From Adineta vaga (taxonomy: Eukaryota; Rotifera): a stretch of DNA of 64,000 bases. The notes under the pieces were generated by a model. That model did not search any database, was not told the origin of the DNA, and worked only from the letters and a program-made list of their open reading frames with translations. Shown piece by piece: positions 35,012 through 47,737 of this stretch (position 1 is its first letter; each line of letters opens with the position of its first letter). A program made the position numbers and the translations under genes. The stretch spans positions 2,046,001-2,110,000 of the forward strand of contig CP075495.1 of assembly GCA_021613535.1 (NCBI GenBank), written 5' to 3'.

Positions 35012-36655
35012 CTAAAATGGCATCATCTTCCATTTGCCTTGTCGTTTATGATATTTAACCATTTCATATTTATACCAATCGGGCACCCATTTTTCATTAG
35101 GTACAGCCAATGAATATTTCGGTATATTTGGATACCCATTAAATGGACAAGTCATTGATAGATAATGTTTAATAACTTCTTCATTGATATCTTTTCGATC
35201 ACGATATTGTTCAAGATATGTATGAAATGGAGCCATTTCAACACTGAATTGTTGTGGAGGTAAATAACGTGGTTCAAAATCAAATTCATAACGAGGTTCG
35301 TTCATTCCTAGAAGAAAAAAACCCATAAAATAATCAATTGAATTATTTATGATTTACCTAATGTTTTATGAAAGATATCTTTTACACTGATATCCCATGC
35401 AACTTGAAAGAAAGCTAAACTAATCGGTCGAAGTTGTGAACAAAATTTATTGAAAAAATCAAATGTACGAAAAGTACGTTTTTCAAGACTAACACTAAAA
35501 CAAGAATTCAATTGAAATAAGTTTGAAAATCAAAGTTTACTACACACCTATTTCCAGGAAATGAGCCATATTCTTCTGAAAAATTAATTGCTCCTTTTTG
35601 ATGTTTATATAATAAAAATACACATCGATGCCATCCACTACCGTTCGGTGGAAATGGTGGTAAATATGAACATAAAGTTTCGCCTTTATCAATTTGATTT
35701 CCTGGGATATTTCCTCTGAAATAGATCATACGATTTTAAATGAAGATATCTATGATTTTTACATACACAAACCAATGAAGAACTTCTGCATCATCTTCTT
35801 TCAAATGTCCATCGAGATTTGTAAAAATTAATGTATAAAATTCATTCTCTTTATTTGTACTTTCCCATTTCACTTCAGGTTTTTCACTTGCCTACAAAAC
35901 GAGTTTTATGTTTTGTATTAAAAGGAAGAAAAAATGTATTCTAATCTTCTTACATCTTTTGCATACAATCGATTTCCACTATAAACAGGTGTAACTTGAT
36001 CATTTTCAAATGGATAATTGACATGTAATGGAAATTGAGGAATGAAATAACCATATTTAAATAGATCATCGAAAAGACCGTAATGATTTGCAATCATATA
36101 GAGATTATTCGAAAATTCTTTACTCGATAACCAATCATCACGAACTTCCTCCAATGGAATTCGTACTGCAAAAGAAAAGAATAAATCGATATGATTTCGT
36201 GTCATTTCTTGATTTTCATACATACGTGCACCATCATAATGTAATCTTTTTAAATCAGCTCGATCTCGTTGTTCAGCATAGTGTTGAAATCGTTGGCGAC
36301 TTTCTGCTTTAGAAAGTGAATTGAGTGAAGACGATATTCCTACATTAACTTTTTCAACACGTATTGGCTGAGGATCAAATTCTTGAAAAAGAAAAACCAA
36401 ATTCTAAAGACAAATCTTATCAATGATAATACCTTGACGTCGTTCTTCTAACGTTTTTAAATGCATATCTTTTGTATAAACTTCATCATGTGTAACTTCA
36501 AATTGTGTTTTATTTCTGTATGGAAAACGTTTTCTCCATATGGCTGTTGTATATGGCATAGGATCCGGCAAAGGAATTACACGATGATGACGGATTGATT
36601 CGACTTGAACATTTGAGATTATTTTAAATATATTCTTCCTAAGTATCATCGACAT
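35012..36655 (-). CDS. MRPL38: Mitochondrial large ribosomal subunit protein mL38 (MRPL38)
   Basis: mL38 is a PEBP-fold protein of the mitochondrial large ribosomal subunit. Seven exons (36433-36655, 36226-36381, 35954-36165, 35767-35891, 35548-35715, 35358-35494, 35012-35307) give 438 residues, somewhat longer than vertebrate orthologues. The N-terminal part resembles a mitochondrial presequence followed by IPLPDPMPY; LRIPLEEVRDDWL and GLFDDLFKYGYFIPQFPLHV match the family. The PEBP core is clear: VLHWFVGNIPG, YLPPFPPNGSGWHRCVFLLY and KRTFRTFDF. The intron at 36166-36225 is a multiple of three and open, so unspliced reading would add about 20 residues; the spliced form restores GALRIPLEEV and is preferred. 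Confidence 0.93.
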
Positions 36656-36831
36656 CTAAAATGATCACACTCTACTGATATATCTATTGAACTGATGGTC
36701 ATAGGGTATATAAAAATAGATATAGATATATATATATTAGTATGGCACAAACGGTTAAAATACAAAATCATATGGAAGAGAAGAAAAACGTAGGACTGTG
36801 GAACGGCATTCTATGGACTAAATTAAGATTG

Positions 36832-37379
36832 TCAATTTTTTGTTGATTGTTCGGGATGTGTATAGTGATGGTGTGCAATACGTATGATTTGTTGAAGACC
36901 GGTTAGTCCAAGGCAGAAATTGACAATACCAAGAAAATAGTTTTTGGGTATAATTACCATACAATACTGAAAATCAAAAAGAGAATGTTTTTTTCTTAAT
37001 TGAGAAAAAGAAAAAGCAATGGAAATTTACTCGAGACCAAATTAATCCAGTTGCAGCAAGAGAAATCGATTGATTCAATGAAAGTTTTTCAGCTGGACGC
37101 ATAAGATCACCAAGACCAGCGACAACTAACGAACTTTTCATAACAGCTAGAAATAAATATGACATACAAACTCAAAACACACCAAATTGACTAAAACTTA
37201 CGCGACCAAAAATGTACGTATTTCGGACCGGCTAAACACAAAAGTTATAATATCAAACTATTCTTGTTCACAATAATCTTACCTGGATGATCCCATTTAA
37301 CAACTTTTTTCATCGATGGTGTTAAAGCTCGATCACCAATACCCACCAACATTCGATACACATCCGAGAGAATAAACAT
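36832..37379 (-). CDS. MPC2: Mitochondrial pyruvate carrier subunit 2 (MPC2)
   Basis: MPC2 forms with MPC1 the inner-membrane pyruvate importer. Four exons (37283-37379, 37202-37231, 37031-37146, 36832-36966) give 125 residues, the family's usual length. Signature stretches are WDHPAGPKYVHFW, KSSLVVAGLGDLMRPAEKLS, SLAATGLIWSRY and MVIIPKNYFLGIVNF, spanning the membrane helices. The second exon is only 30 nt. MPC1 is not in the window. Confidence 0.95.
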
Positions 37380-37857
37380 TTTTAATCTAGATATTATTTT
37401 AAAAAAATTAGTTTTATTTTATTATATCTCTTCATATTTGATAAAAATTATCCAATTTTTTTTTGTTTTTTTCGTCAATATTCATCTAAATGAAAAATTT
37501 GTTTCATTAGTATTCTTTTTCTTCATTTAAAGATATTTCCACATAAAAAATACTAAAGAATATTATTATGAATAAATATAAACAAACTCTTCATCATAAC
37601 GAGAGAAAAAAAACACCGAGTACAATTGAAAATATTAAATGCAGAGAGAAGTAGGGGGTGCAATATGCAACAACAACAACAACAACTTTCACATCATAGA
37701 TAGATAATTAGATGTTTGTTTTTATTGAATATTACACTTGTGAAGAGAGAGAGAGAGAAATTTGACTAAGAAAAAAGGACGTAAAACACCATTTATTTCA
37801 CGCGATAGAAAAATAAAATCACTGTGCACTGTTATTATGTGTTCATTCGAAAATGAA
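37380..37857. other. Intergenic with purine-rich microsatellites
   Basis: Contains a (CAA)n run near 37673-37686 and a (GA)n run near 37745-37758. No coding seen. The galactosyltransferase stop is at 37858-37860. Confidence 0.55.
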
Positions 37858-39564
37858 TTAACTAAAACCAGGAGGTGGTGAACCAACATCAATAGTCAAA
37901 TGTGTAAATAATGGATATTCTATTGCAGATGTGAGATTATATCGAACTGATGATACACCATCCCATGTATAACGTTTCGCTGCTGAATAAAGTAATTTTG
38001 CTCTAAAGAAGAAAAACTTTCAATTTCAAAAAATCAGAACAAAAAAATATATATCATACCGTTTATTCCATATAGATGGGACACGTTTTGTATGTTGTAA
38101 CATTCGATAACGAGCTATGACTGCTGGTGGACGGATGATTTTGATGGATACTTCTTTAAATCTAAAGAATAGAAAATATTTGAAATAATTAATCTTAATT
38201 TCTTTCAAAAATCTAACCGATAATAAAGATCATCATCTTCAGCACCCCAACCCCAATAAAGATTACTATAACCATTCACAGTTAAGAAATGTTCAGTACG
38301 GATATTCAATACTCCACCAATGAGTTCTTCATAAGTTAATCTACGAAGAAGAAGAAGAAGAAAAACAAATCCATATTTATTCATCTTTAGTTTCATCTAT
38401 CAACATACTTATAATTCATTTCATCAACAGCAACAGACATATGACGAGGAAATATAGGACATGAATACATATTTCGATCATCTTCGGGTATTAAATCGAC
38501 ATCATGAAAGACAAAACATTGAAAATCATATTCACTTGATGCATATAGAAAAGCTGCATTCATCAAAACAGCTTTATTATATGTTCCATTGCCTTCTTGT
38601 TCGGAAACAAAAATTTTATAATCAAGTTCTTGTCGTTGTAAAATTGGATGTAAATAATAAAGTAATGTTATTAAATGTTCTAATCGATCTCGATATGGAA
38701 TGATTATTGCAACCTAACGAACGATAAACAAAGAAAGAAAAGATTCAAATAAGAGAAATTTCAGTATTATTCTTTTGTTTTTGTATTAGTTATTAGTAGA
38801 AAGCATACAAATATGTTTTAGTTCTATTTTAACTCAAACTTACTCAAATTTATCGAACTTTCTGAAATGAAAATCTATTTTTTGGAAATTTATATATTAG
38901 ATCATTATTTTACCCTGTGACGAGCGAGACAATGTGAAGGTGACCATTGACCACCTGATCTGACATTTGTATAATTCGTTTCAATTTCATATAGAGATAT
39001 ATTTGGAAAAGTTGAATTTTCATTAAGAAATCTTCCTTCTACAAGAAAAAGAATACAAAATCCGTCATTTGTTTTTGTTTTCCTTCTAAACTTACGAAGA
39101 TAACGTGGTTCTTCCGAACAATAATTTCGATGTTTTAATTTATGATTCGAAATTTTCAATGACTTTGATGTATTCGTTAAATTAGTCCATGAATGAAATA
39201 AATTCTCAAAACGAGATAGATATGTTTGAATATGAAAGAGAAGACGCCATTGTTCAATAGGTAAAACATTATTTCGTAATAAAGCTTCCATACTTTCATC
39301 CATTTGTTTAAGTTCTTCTTGAACTTTTTGCATGGAAGAAAAATTTGCTCCATAACGAGATGTATGAACGACAAGAATTTGAGATAAGATAATAATAATA
39401 AGAAATAAAAATAATAATAAAATTAAAACAGGTGGAATGTCACGATGTAATAAATTGGATGAGATTGGTTCATGACTATAACGATGTAATTGTTGATTCG
39501 TACGAGATGAATGTTTAGGAGGTATTAATGATGAGGAATGATGATTACCGTACGCGTACAACAT
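37858..39564 (-). CDS. Beta-1,4-galactosyltransferase-like glycosyltransferase (copy 2)
   Basis: Second GT7 type II Golgi enzyme in the window. Six exons (38914-39038 follows 39096-39564; then 38409-38713, 38218-38340, 38060-38161, 37858-38002) give 422 residues. A cytosolic tail of ~45 residues precedes a signal anchor (VLILLLFLFLIIIILSQILVV). The stem is long and partly coiled-coil-like. The catalytic domain shows VAIIIPYRDR, SEQEGNGTYNKAVLMNAAF, FHDVDLIPEDDRNMY, EELIGGVL and the complete WGWGAEDDD motif in one exon, then RPPAVIARYRMLQHTK. Overall divergence from copy 1 is high, and the intron positions around the catalytic motif differ, so these are old paralogues. Confidence 0.9.
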
Positions 39565-40423
39565 TCGTTAGGAGATTTGTTTAGATTAGAGAATAAATAT
39601 CATTGAGAGTATATATATATCTGATTTTATAATTGAGAATAACATAGAAGAAACAAAAAAGAAAAAGAAAAATCTAAAAAAAAAAGAAAAAAGAGAAAGA
39701 CCTTTAAAGATCATTGATCGATTCTATCTTTTTATCTTTACCCTTTCTATTTTTACCTAATTATTCTTGGACTATCTTTTGTTTTATTCAACATAGAAAA
39801 TGCTTCTTCTATTCTCAAGAATTCTTATCTATTAACAGTCTTTTTTTTTCTTTTGAAGAAAAAAAGAAACTATATATATAAACGCGTTTCGCCTCATTGT
39901 TTTTGTATAGAATAATCACATGAGAGTAAGAGAGAGAAACGAGACATTTTCTTCGTCTTCTCTTTTGTCGCTGACATTCCGATCTATTCTTGACTAACAA
40001 GTGTCTCGTTATGAGATACGCGTATATAAGATGTCATTAAGACAAGACTCTACAGAACGTTAAAGAAAAAGACAAAAAAAAAGAGGAAGAAGAAGATTGT
40101 ACGAGTAATTTATTTTCCACATATGATTAATCAATCAATTAATGTCAGTTAAATAACAGAAGATTCACTTTTTGATCAAAAAAAAAGAAAGAAAGTAAAC
40201 AAACAAATAATTTTATTCTACCACCAGGTCATTTCATTAATTAATTCTACGAAGATAATAACAATGAATTGAATAACAAAAGAGAAGAAAAAAACGAGTC
40301 ACCCTAAGATATAATTGAATAAAGATTGAAGAGAAAAAAGAAAAAAAAACGTTTTTTGTTGAATAATATTAAGTCAATTAGAGAGATAGACAGATGAAAG
40401 TAAATCTCACGTGCAACATGAAT
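39565..40423. other. Intergenic, A/purine-rich
   Basis: Long AAAAAG-type purine runs on the plus strand and a short TA run near 39611-39620; otherwise featureless. It separates the galactosyltransferase start from the KRTCAP2 stop. Confidence 0.5.
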
Positions 40424-41275
40424 TTATTTTTGTTTCTTTTGTGTAGCATAACCGACTGGTGGACCAACTGAATTTGCATAGGTAGTTGACGAAATACGAT
40501 TGATATAATAAAGAGCAATCATTGAAAAGATAACACTAAAACATAGAAGATTATGTCTAGTCGTTTGATAAGAGTGAAACAAATATGTCATAACAAATAT
40601 ATTGTGACGTATCAATATGAGGAATAGTACATCAAATAACAGTTAATCTATTTTTAGAATATAGAATAGGAAGTTTATCAAAATCACGTATCCTGTCGAA
40701 TGTTTCCATGATTTATGACTGACAAAATTGCTAAATCATATTATTCTTCAGGTTATACCTCTACTGATCATTAGTTTTCCAGATATCGATTGTAACCATT
40801 CAAATAAACTTACCATGTTGTAACACAAACTCGATGAACAAAAGCACAACATATCATTGACATAAATAAGCAAGTAACGACTAAAATAATATTTTCTATT
40901 GAATTCAAATCAATTTTTCTTAACAAATCAGTACCTTCAGGAAAGACTCGTGCTTGAAAATTTTCTCCGAATGTATTCATTTCAAAATTACTTACTGCCT
41001 GCAAAACAAAACGAAATCATTCATATTCAACAATAGTTCATTGTATTATTACCGTTAAGAGCGATACAAAAACTAATGAGCCCATAAAACCACCTGCAAT
41101 AGTCATGGGTTGACTTGAACCAAGTTGATTGCGAAATACTTGCATCGATGCAAATAACAAGAGAGCAATGAGAAGTGAAAAAAGAAATGATGATGCATTA
41201 GAAGCAGCTAGAATTGATTTTAAAGAAAGTTTGTTATATATATTATTTTTTCGAATAAATTTTCTATTTACCCAT
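40424..41275 (-). CDS. KRTCAP2: Oligosaccharyltransferase-associated KRTCAP2 (KCP2)
   Basis: KRTCAP2 is a small subunit of the STT3A-type oligosaccharyltransferase, helping dock it to the Sec61 translocon for co-translational N-glycosylation. Five exons (41272-41275, 41053-41207, 40935-40998, 40814-40880, 40424-40535) give 133 residues, the expected size. Signature stretches: SSFLFSLLIALLLFASMQVF, QPMTIAGGFMGSLVFV, FGENFQARVFPEG (spliced at its end), FVHRVCVTT and IALYYINRISST. Four membrane helices are expected. The first coding exon is only four nucleotides (ATGG), joined to the next by GTAAAT...TCTAG; the second codon becomes GCT. It lies 118 nt downstream of the PAXBP1 stop on the same strand. 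Confidence 0.93.
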
Positions 41276-41392
41276 ATTTGTTCGAAATGAAAAAGTTGAA
41301 TTAAAGTTTTCAATCTAGAAATAGAGGATTTCCGATAAACAAAGTTTATTACATACACAAGAGGACATGAAAAAAGAAAAAATTTATGTTTT

Positions 41393-44300
41393 TTATTTGA
41401 TCTCATATTCATTTGTAAGTTCGAGAACATGATCAAATGCATGAAGATGAACAAGAATAACACGAATTTGTCGAATATTTTCTCTAGAATACAAAAAAAA
41501 GATTAATATCAAGAAAAACTTTCTCTCAATTCATTCATTTCTTACTTATACATTTTGGCATCTTTTTCATTTGCACTAAAAACCAATGTTGAATATTCTT
41601 TAGCCATTTGTTTTAGAAATGAACAGAAATTTTCTAGAGCTGGTAATGTTGTATCTTTCATTTGATTGGCGAGAAGAGTTGTATTATTATCAATCCATTG
41701 TTTGATTGGGAAACATTTTGCTAACAATAAACAACGTGTAATCATTTCATTTGATGGTATATCCATTTGTTTCAATGCTAATAGAATATATCGATTAAGA
41801 AGACCATCAACAGATAAATCAAGAATCGTTTTTAATGATAAAATTTGTGACCAAATTGTTATATTTCCAAGTAATTTTACACAAGTCCAATATTGTCGAA
41901 AGAAAAATTCTGTCGCTACAATAGCCGAATTATTCGATGATGTTCGAGATGAACCAAGTGCAATGATTTCTTTGGGATACAATGGAATGTAGATATCGTC
42001 ATCTATCGAACGTTGTAATCGATCAGCGATAGATTTTAATAAAACCTAATGAATAGAAAAGAAAAAACAAGTAAATGAAATTGATTTCTTATGAAATCTT
42101 ACTTGAACTGTTTTACTATCATCAGTCATTGTTGGATAAGTTTGAAAGATATTTTCAATGAGTTTAACAAGATTATTTGTTTGTTTGGATGATAATGGAT
42201 CGTAAATAGTTTCGATAATAACTAAATAAATAATAAATGATGAGAATAATATAGATGTTTTTCTTTTTGTTAGACACTTTTCTGAATCTATCAATTCTTA
42301 TACTGTGTTATATTAAGTTAACTACAAATAATACAGCGCGTCGCTTTTTGTTTGCTCTGGAAACATCAAAAATGACTAATATTATATCTTTACGATACTT
42401 TATCTCATTACATCAGATGAAGTGACATATCATACTTGTTAGTTTTGGTATAATCACTTTTTCCATAATCAATGGTACAAATTGAAAGTCTTCATTTTGA
42501 TTTTCTCCATCTTTGACTCCATAAAATAACAAATCTTTATACCATTGATATAATTCTAAAGTTTGACAGAACTCTAAAAGAGACGAAGTAAATTATCAAA
42601 TTATTTCGTATTCAATAAGAAAAAAAAACAACTTTACTTCAAACGGTTTCCAATCAATGATTTCTCGTCGTATTAATGGTGAAAATACTTTTGGTAAACA
42701 TACTTCAATATAAGCATCTGTATATGATTCATTCTGTTGATATTTCCATTGTTCAAATATCGTTTTAATCTTTCGATATTTGGAAAATTCATCCGATACA
42801 TCGTCAAGAATATGTTCAGCTTCATTTACAATTTCTTCTATAAGAAACAATTTTGTAAGTGACTTTTTTTATTTTAACTAAATTCTTACGTTTTTGTGTA
42901 GAAAATAGATTAATATCTGATTGATTTTCTTCATCATCAGTTGACATACCATCATAATGTTGATCAGAACTTTGTTCACGATCTTTTCGTCTTCGTAATC
43001 TAAAATGAACGATATTCAATAGATTGACTTCTGTTTGTTTTTGTTGAATTCGAAATCTACCTTCGTGCTTCGCGTTCCGTCGCCCGACGTTGTCGTTTCT
43101 GATCAAGTGCTGTACGAAAATCATTGGTTGTCAATGTTCCATTTACGAATGCCAAGGCTTTTACTAAAAAAAAAAGAAAAAATCATTCTTTTTTTCTTTT
43201 GTTATTAAAAAATACGTGAAATTACCTGTAGAATATTCTGCACATTGATCTTTAACATCTTCTTGTCGACGTGTTACAATCATATCTGTTCTTTGTTTAT
43301 ACAATTGTAACCAACGATCTTCTAAATTACTAATTGTTATCATCTGAAAAGACAAGAAAGAATTCAGAATTTAAATGAATTAATTTCTCTTACTTTTTCA
43401 TTATAACATTCAAGAAATGAATAAACATAAGCACGACATTTTTGATAAAATCGATATGATTTTTCCATTTCAGGATAATTAATACTGTTTGATTCTAATG
43501 ATAGTTGACTTGAATTATATGCTTGTTGAACTTTTTCTAATTCGGTCTTATGTTTTTCATTGGATTCACTTGTTGATTTAAGACTATATAGAACAAATGA
43601 TATTGGTTATGATTTTTCTTTCAAAACATTCGTGATTTAATACATACGAAGTACGTAGACGATCTCGAATATGATCAAATGTTATTGATTGTAATTCAAT
43701 TGGTGGTAATTCACGTGTTATTTCAATCTCCATTGGTTGTGATTCATCCAGCGATGATAATGTATGTTTCATTCCTGATTGAGATTGCTAAAATGACAAA
43801 ATAAACAAGTGATTTAATTGATTTTCGATATATGAAATTTCTAGATCGTAATGAACTAAACTTCTATGAAATAATGAGGATATAGATATACATGGAACTG
43901 TTTCTCTATATTGAAGATTTCTTTCTTTAAATGAATACTGAATGAATGAATGAGTTAAATAAAGCGTAAGAGAAAATCTTACGACGAATAACACCGACTT
44001 GAGATTTGGAAGAAGAGGAAGCCAGTGAATTGATTCCAGACAATTTTGAACCAACACCTTTACGAATTTGTTCATGTTCAAAACGACGAGATTCTTCTTC
44101 ATCTTCATCATTATCACTTCCTATCAAATTTAACACATATATTCAATTGAATAGAAACAAAAATATCTCGTATATGTAATCATAACAAACCTTGTTCTAA
44201 TTCCAAAAATCGATCACGAATTTTTTGACGTTCATTTTCTGCTCGTGATGTATTTCGATCCATACTAACTATATGAGGATCTTCAGGTCCACTATCATCA

Positions 44301-45403
44301 CTCGCATCATTTTCATCATCACTAGAAGGAAAAAGAAACGAAAAGATTTATTCAATTTATTCTTAATCTAATGTTAATAATATCATACCGAACTAGACGA
44401 GATTTTCTATTTGAAGCACCATTTTCAGCAGCAGCAGCAGCAGCAGCATTATTCAAGGATATATAATCACTTGGAACACCCATTTCTCGTGCCATTTGAC
44501 GTCGTTTACGTGCTGCATGAATCATTGTTGAATCAGGAATCACACCACCTAGGAAAATAACGAACTTAAATTGAAATTGATCATTTTATTTGAAATATTT
44601 TACTTCTTAACATTAGTTTGACTGAACGTTGTGTTTCATCAAGTTCTTCAGGATCTTCATCTTCTTCATTACCTTCGTAAACACCTTCAATTTCATCAAA
44701 ATCAACGACATCACCAGTTTGACCATTCAATACTTTCATTTCTTTTCGTAAACGCTACAATAATAGAATAAATACAAAATCATTTATCTTCAATCATAAT
44801 TACTTGTAGATCAGTATTTGTACTAGTAAATGAATTCGATGAAGATTTATTTGGAACTATTTGAAGAGGTTTAACTAGAACGAAATATTCCCAAAAGAAA
44901 TGAATAGAACATATCATTTATTTCTCTTACATTTTATTTCAAGTTCACCATTTGAACTTTCTTCTTTCGCTGTAGGAATATCTTGAACAGTTGTCATTAC
45001 TGTTGTTGTTGTTGTTGTCGTCGTTGTTTGTTCGATCACTATATTTGGCTTAGATTCCTTAGTAATAATTGGTATTTGTTCCTGATGTTTTTTAATTTCC
45101 TTAGCCATTTTACGACTTTCACGTGTTTTATTGACTTTGAATTCTTCTGTATCACCTAATGACAAAATAAATAAATTCCAAAAGAAATCAAATAGAAAGA
45201 AAAAAATAATCTTTACCTTCATCATCACCAAAACTTAATAAAGATTTTGGTATTTCAGACTTTTTAATCACCGTCTTTGTTGTTACTGTTTGTTGTTGAA
45301 TAATAATTGGTGGTTGACTATCGGATACATTTGGTTGATCATCTTCACTAATTTCAACGTCAGTTCGACCACGTAAATTCCGTTGTTTAGGCTTGCGAAA
45401 CAT
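41393..45403 (-). CDS. PAXBP1: PAX3/7-binding protein 1 / GC-rich sequence DNA-binding factor family
   Basis: GCFC-family proteins (PAXBP1, GCFC2) are nuclear; they contact the spliceosome-disassembly factor TFIP11 and, in vertebrates, PAX3/7. Many short-intron exons cover the whole family length. The N terminus is MFRKPKQRNLRGR then SLLSFGDDE. Next come IPDSTMIHAARKRRQMARE, DDENDASDD, FEHEQIRKGVG, the coiled-coil region (TFDHIRDRLR, LYKQRTDMIVTRRQEDVKDQ), REARRLRRRKDREQ with GMSTDDEE, and the GCFC domain (YTDAYIEVCLPKVFSPLIRR, FFFRQYWTCVKLLGN, LSVDGLLNRYILLALK, LENFCSFLK). The C terminus is HAFDHVLELTNEYEIK. An Ala run lies near 44430 and a Thr run near 45010-45030. N-terminal MFRK favours PAXBP1 over GCFC2. 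Exon ends were not all fixed. Confidence 0.9.
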
Positions 45404-45795
45404 CTAAATAAGCTTAATGATCTGAAGCGTAAATGTTGTCTTAAACAATATGTCAATCTACATATGAAGAATTATAAATATCTATACACGGAAAAGACAA
45501 ATGAGACGACTAGCCATAGTTAATCAAAAGATAAACTCTGGATAGTTTTGTCATCACTATTTAATTTATTTTACGTAGAACAAAAATAAAGATTCTGATT
45601 TTATTTCTATTAAAAAATAAAAAATAAATTATTGAGAAATTTATATAGATATATATATTTCGCAACGCCATTGAATCCTATTGGTTTATCATTTAGCCAA
45701 TTAGATATGGCAACGGTTTTTCATTGAGTTTTGTGTTTTGTTTGAATCTATGACTGATAGAATAATTCGTTTTTTAGAGAATCTGATTGCAAAAT
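45404..45795. promoter_or_regulatory. Divergent upstream region, PAXBP1 / Deltex-like gene
   Basis: AT-rich spacer shared by two divergent genes. A TTTTTTAG acceptor-like site (AG at 45776-45777) lies 18 nt before the Deltex-like ATG and has no matching donor upstream, suggesting trans-splicing. Confidence 0.4.
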
Positions 45796-47000
<1,205 letters not shown>

Positions 47001-47737
47001 TATAAATATTACTGATTTTCTCTTTCATTATTTATTTCAAACAATCAAATGATATTTAACTTATCGAAATTAATGCTCAAAATATCGTCCTATTCTAATT
47101 ATTCTTTCTATAGATCTATAGCAATTTTGTTCTTCGATTTTTTTTCTTTTTATATACGATGTTAAATTCAAGAGTGTATCATTCGCTTTCTCTTTTTGTT
47201 TGGACCATGTATTTTCTTCTTCTTTATCTTCTGATACAATATTAATCATGATCAGTTGAAAACTGAACTAAAGATAAATTTTATGAAAAAATTCTTCTTT
47301 GCAAATGTTGATGATCGTCTAATTGTTAATCATTACACAACGAGAACAAATGAAATTCTTTTGCTTGTTGTCGAGAAGAAGAAAAAGAAGAATGTTTTTT
47401 CTTCCTTTGATTTTATCGGATGGACAATATTTGTTGATGTCTTAACTTCGAATTGATCGTTTCGGACCGATTATGTTAAATAAGCTCGATCGTCTTTTTC
47501 ATAAACATAGAATTCTTTTGCATACAGTATACATACATGTAGGCATGTTAAAGGAGAAAAAGAAATTCGTATTGAACGAATGTTGACATAAATGAAAATA
47601 TTTCACGGCCATTATCATTCTTTCATTTTCTTTTCAAGTAAGTCATTTCATTTGATGTTTTTTTAATTCTAATCGATAGATTTTCTTCTTCTATCTACAA
47701 AGAATAAACCAAACGATTATGACATATTAATATCATC
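47001..47737. other. Intergenic, no gene seen
   Basis: AT-rich. The ORF at 47256-47456 is low-complexity and has no family match. It likely holds the promoter of the PLPPR-like gene. Confidence 0.45.

Noticed and set aside
36166-36225. Extra 20 residues in MRPL38 if the segment is not spliced
   Set aside because: The segment has GTATGT and TTGCAG ends, and removing it restores the conserved GALRIPLEEV junction.
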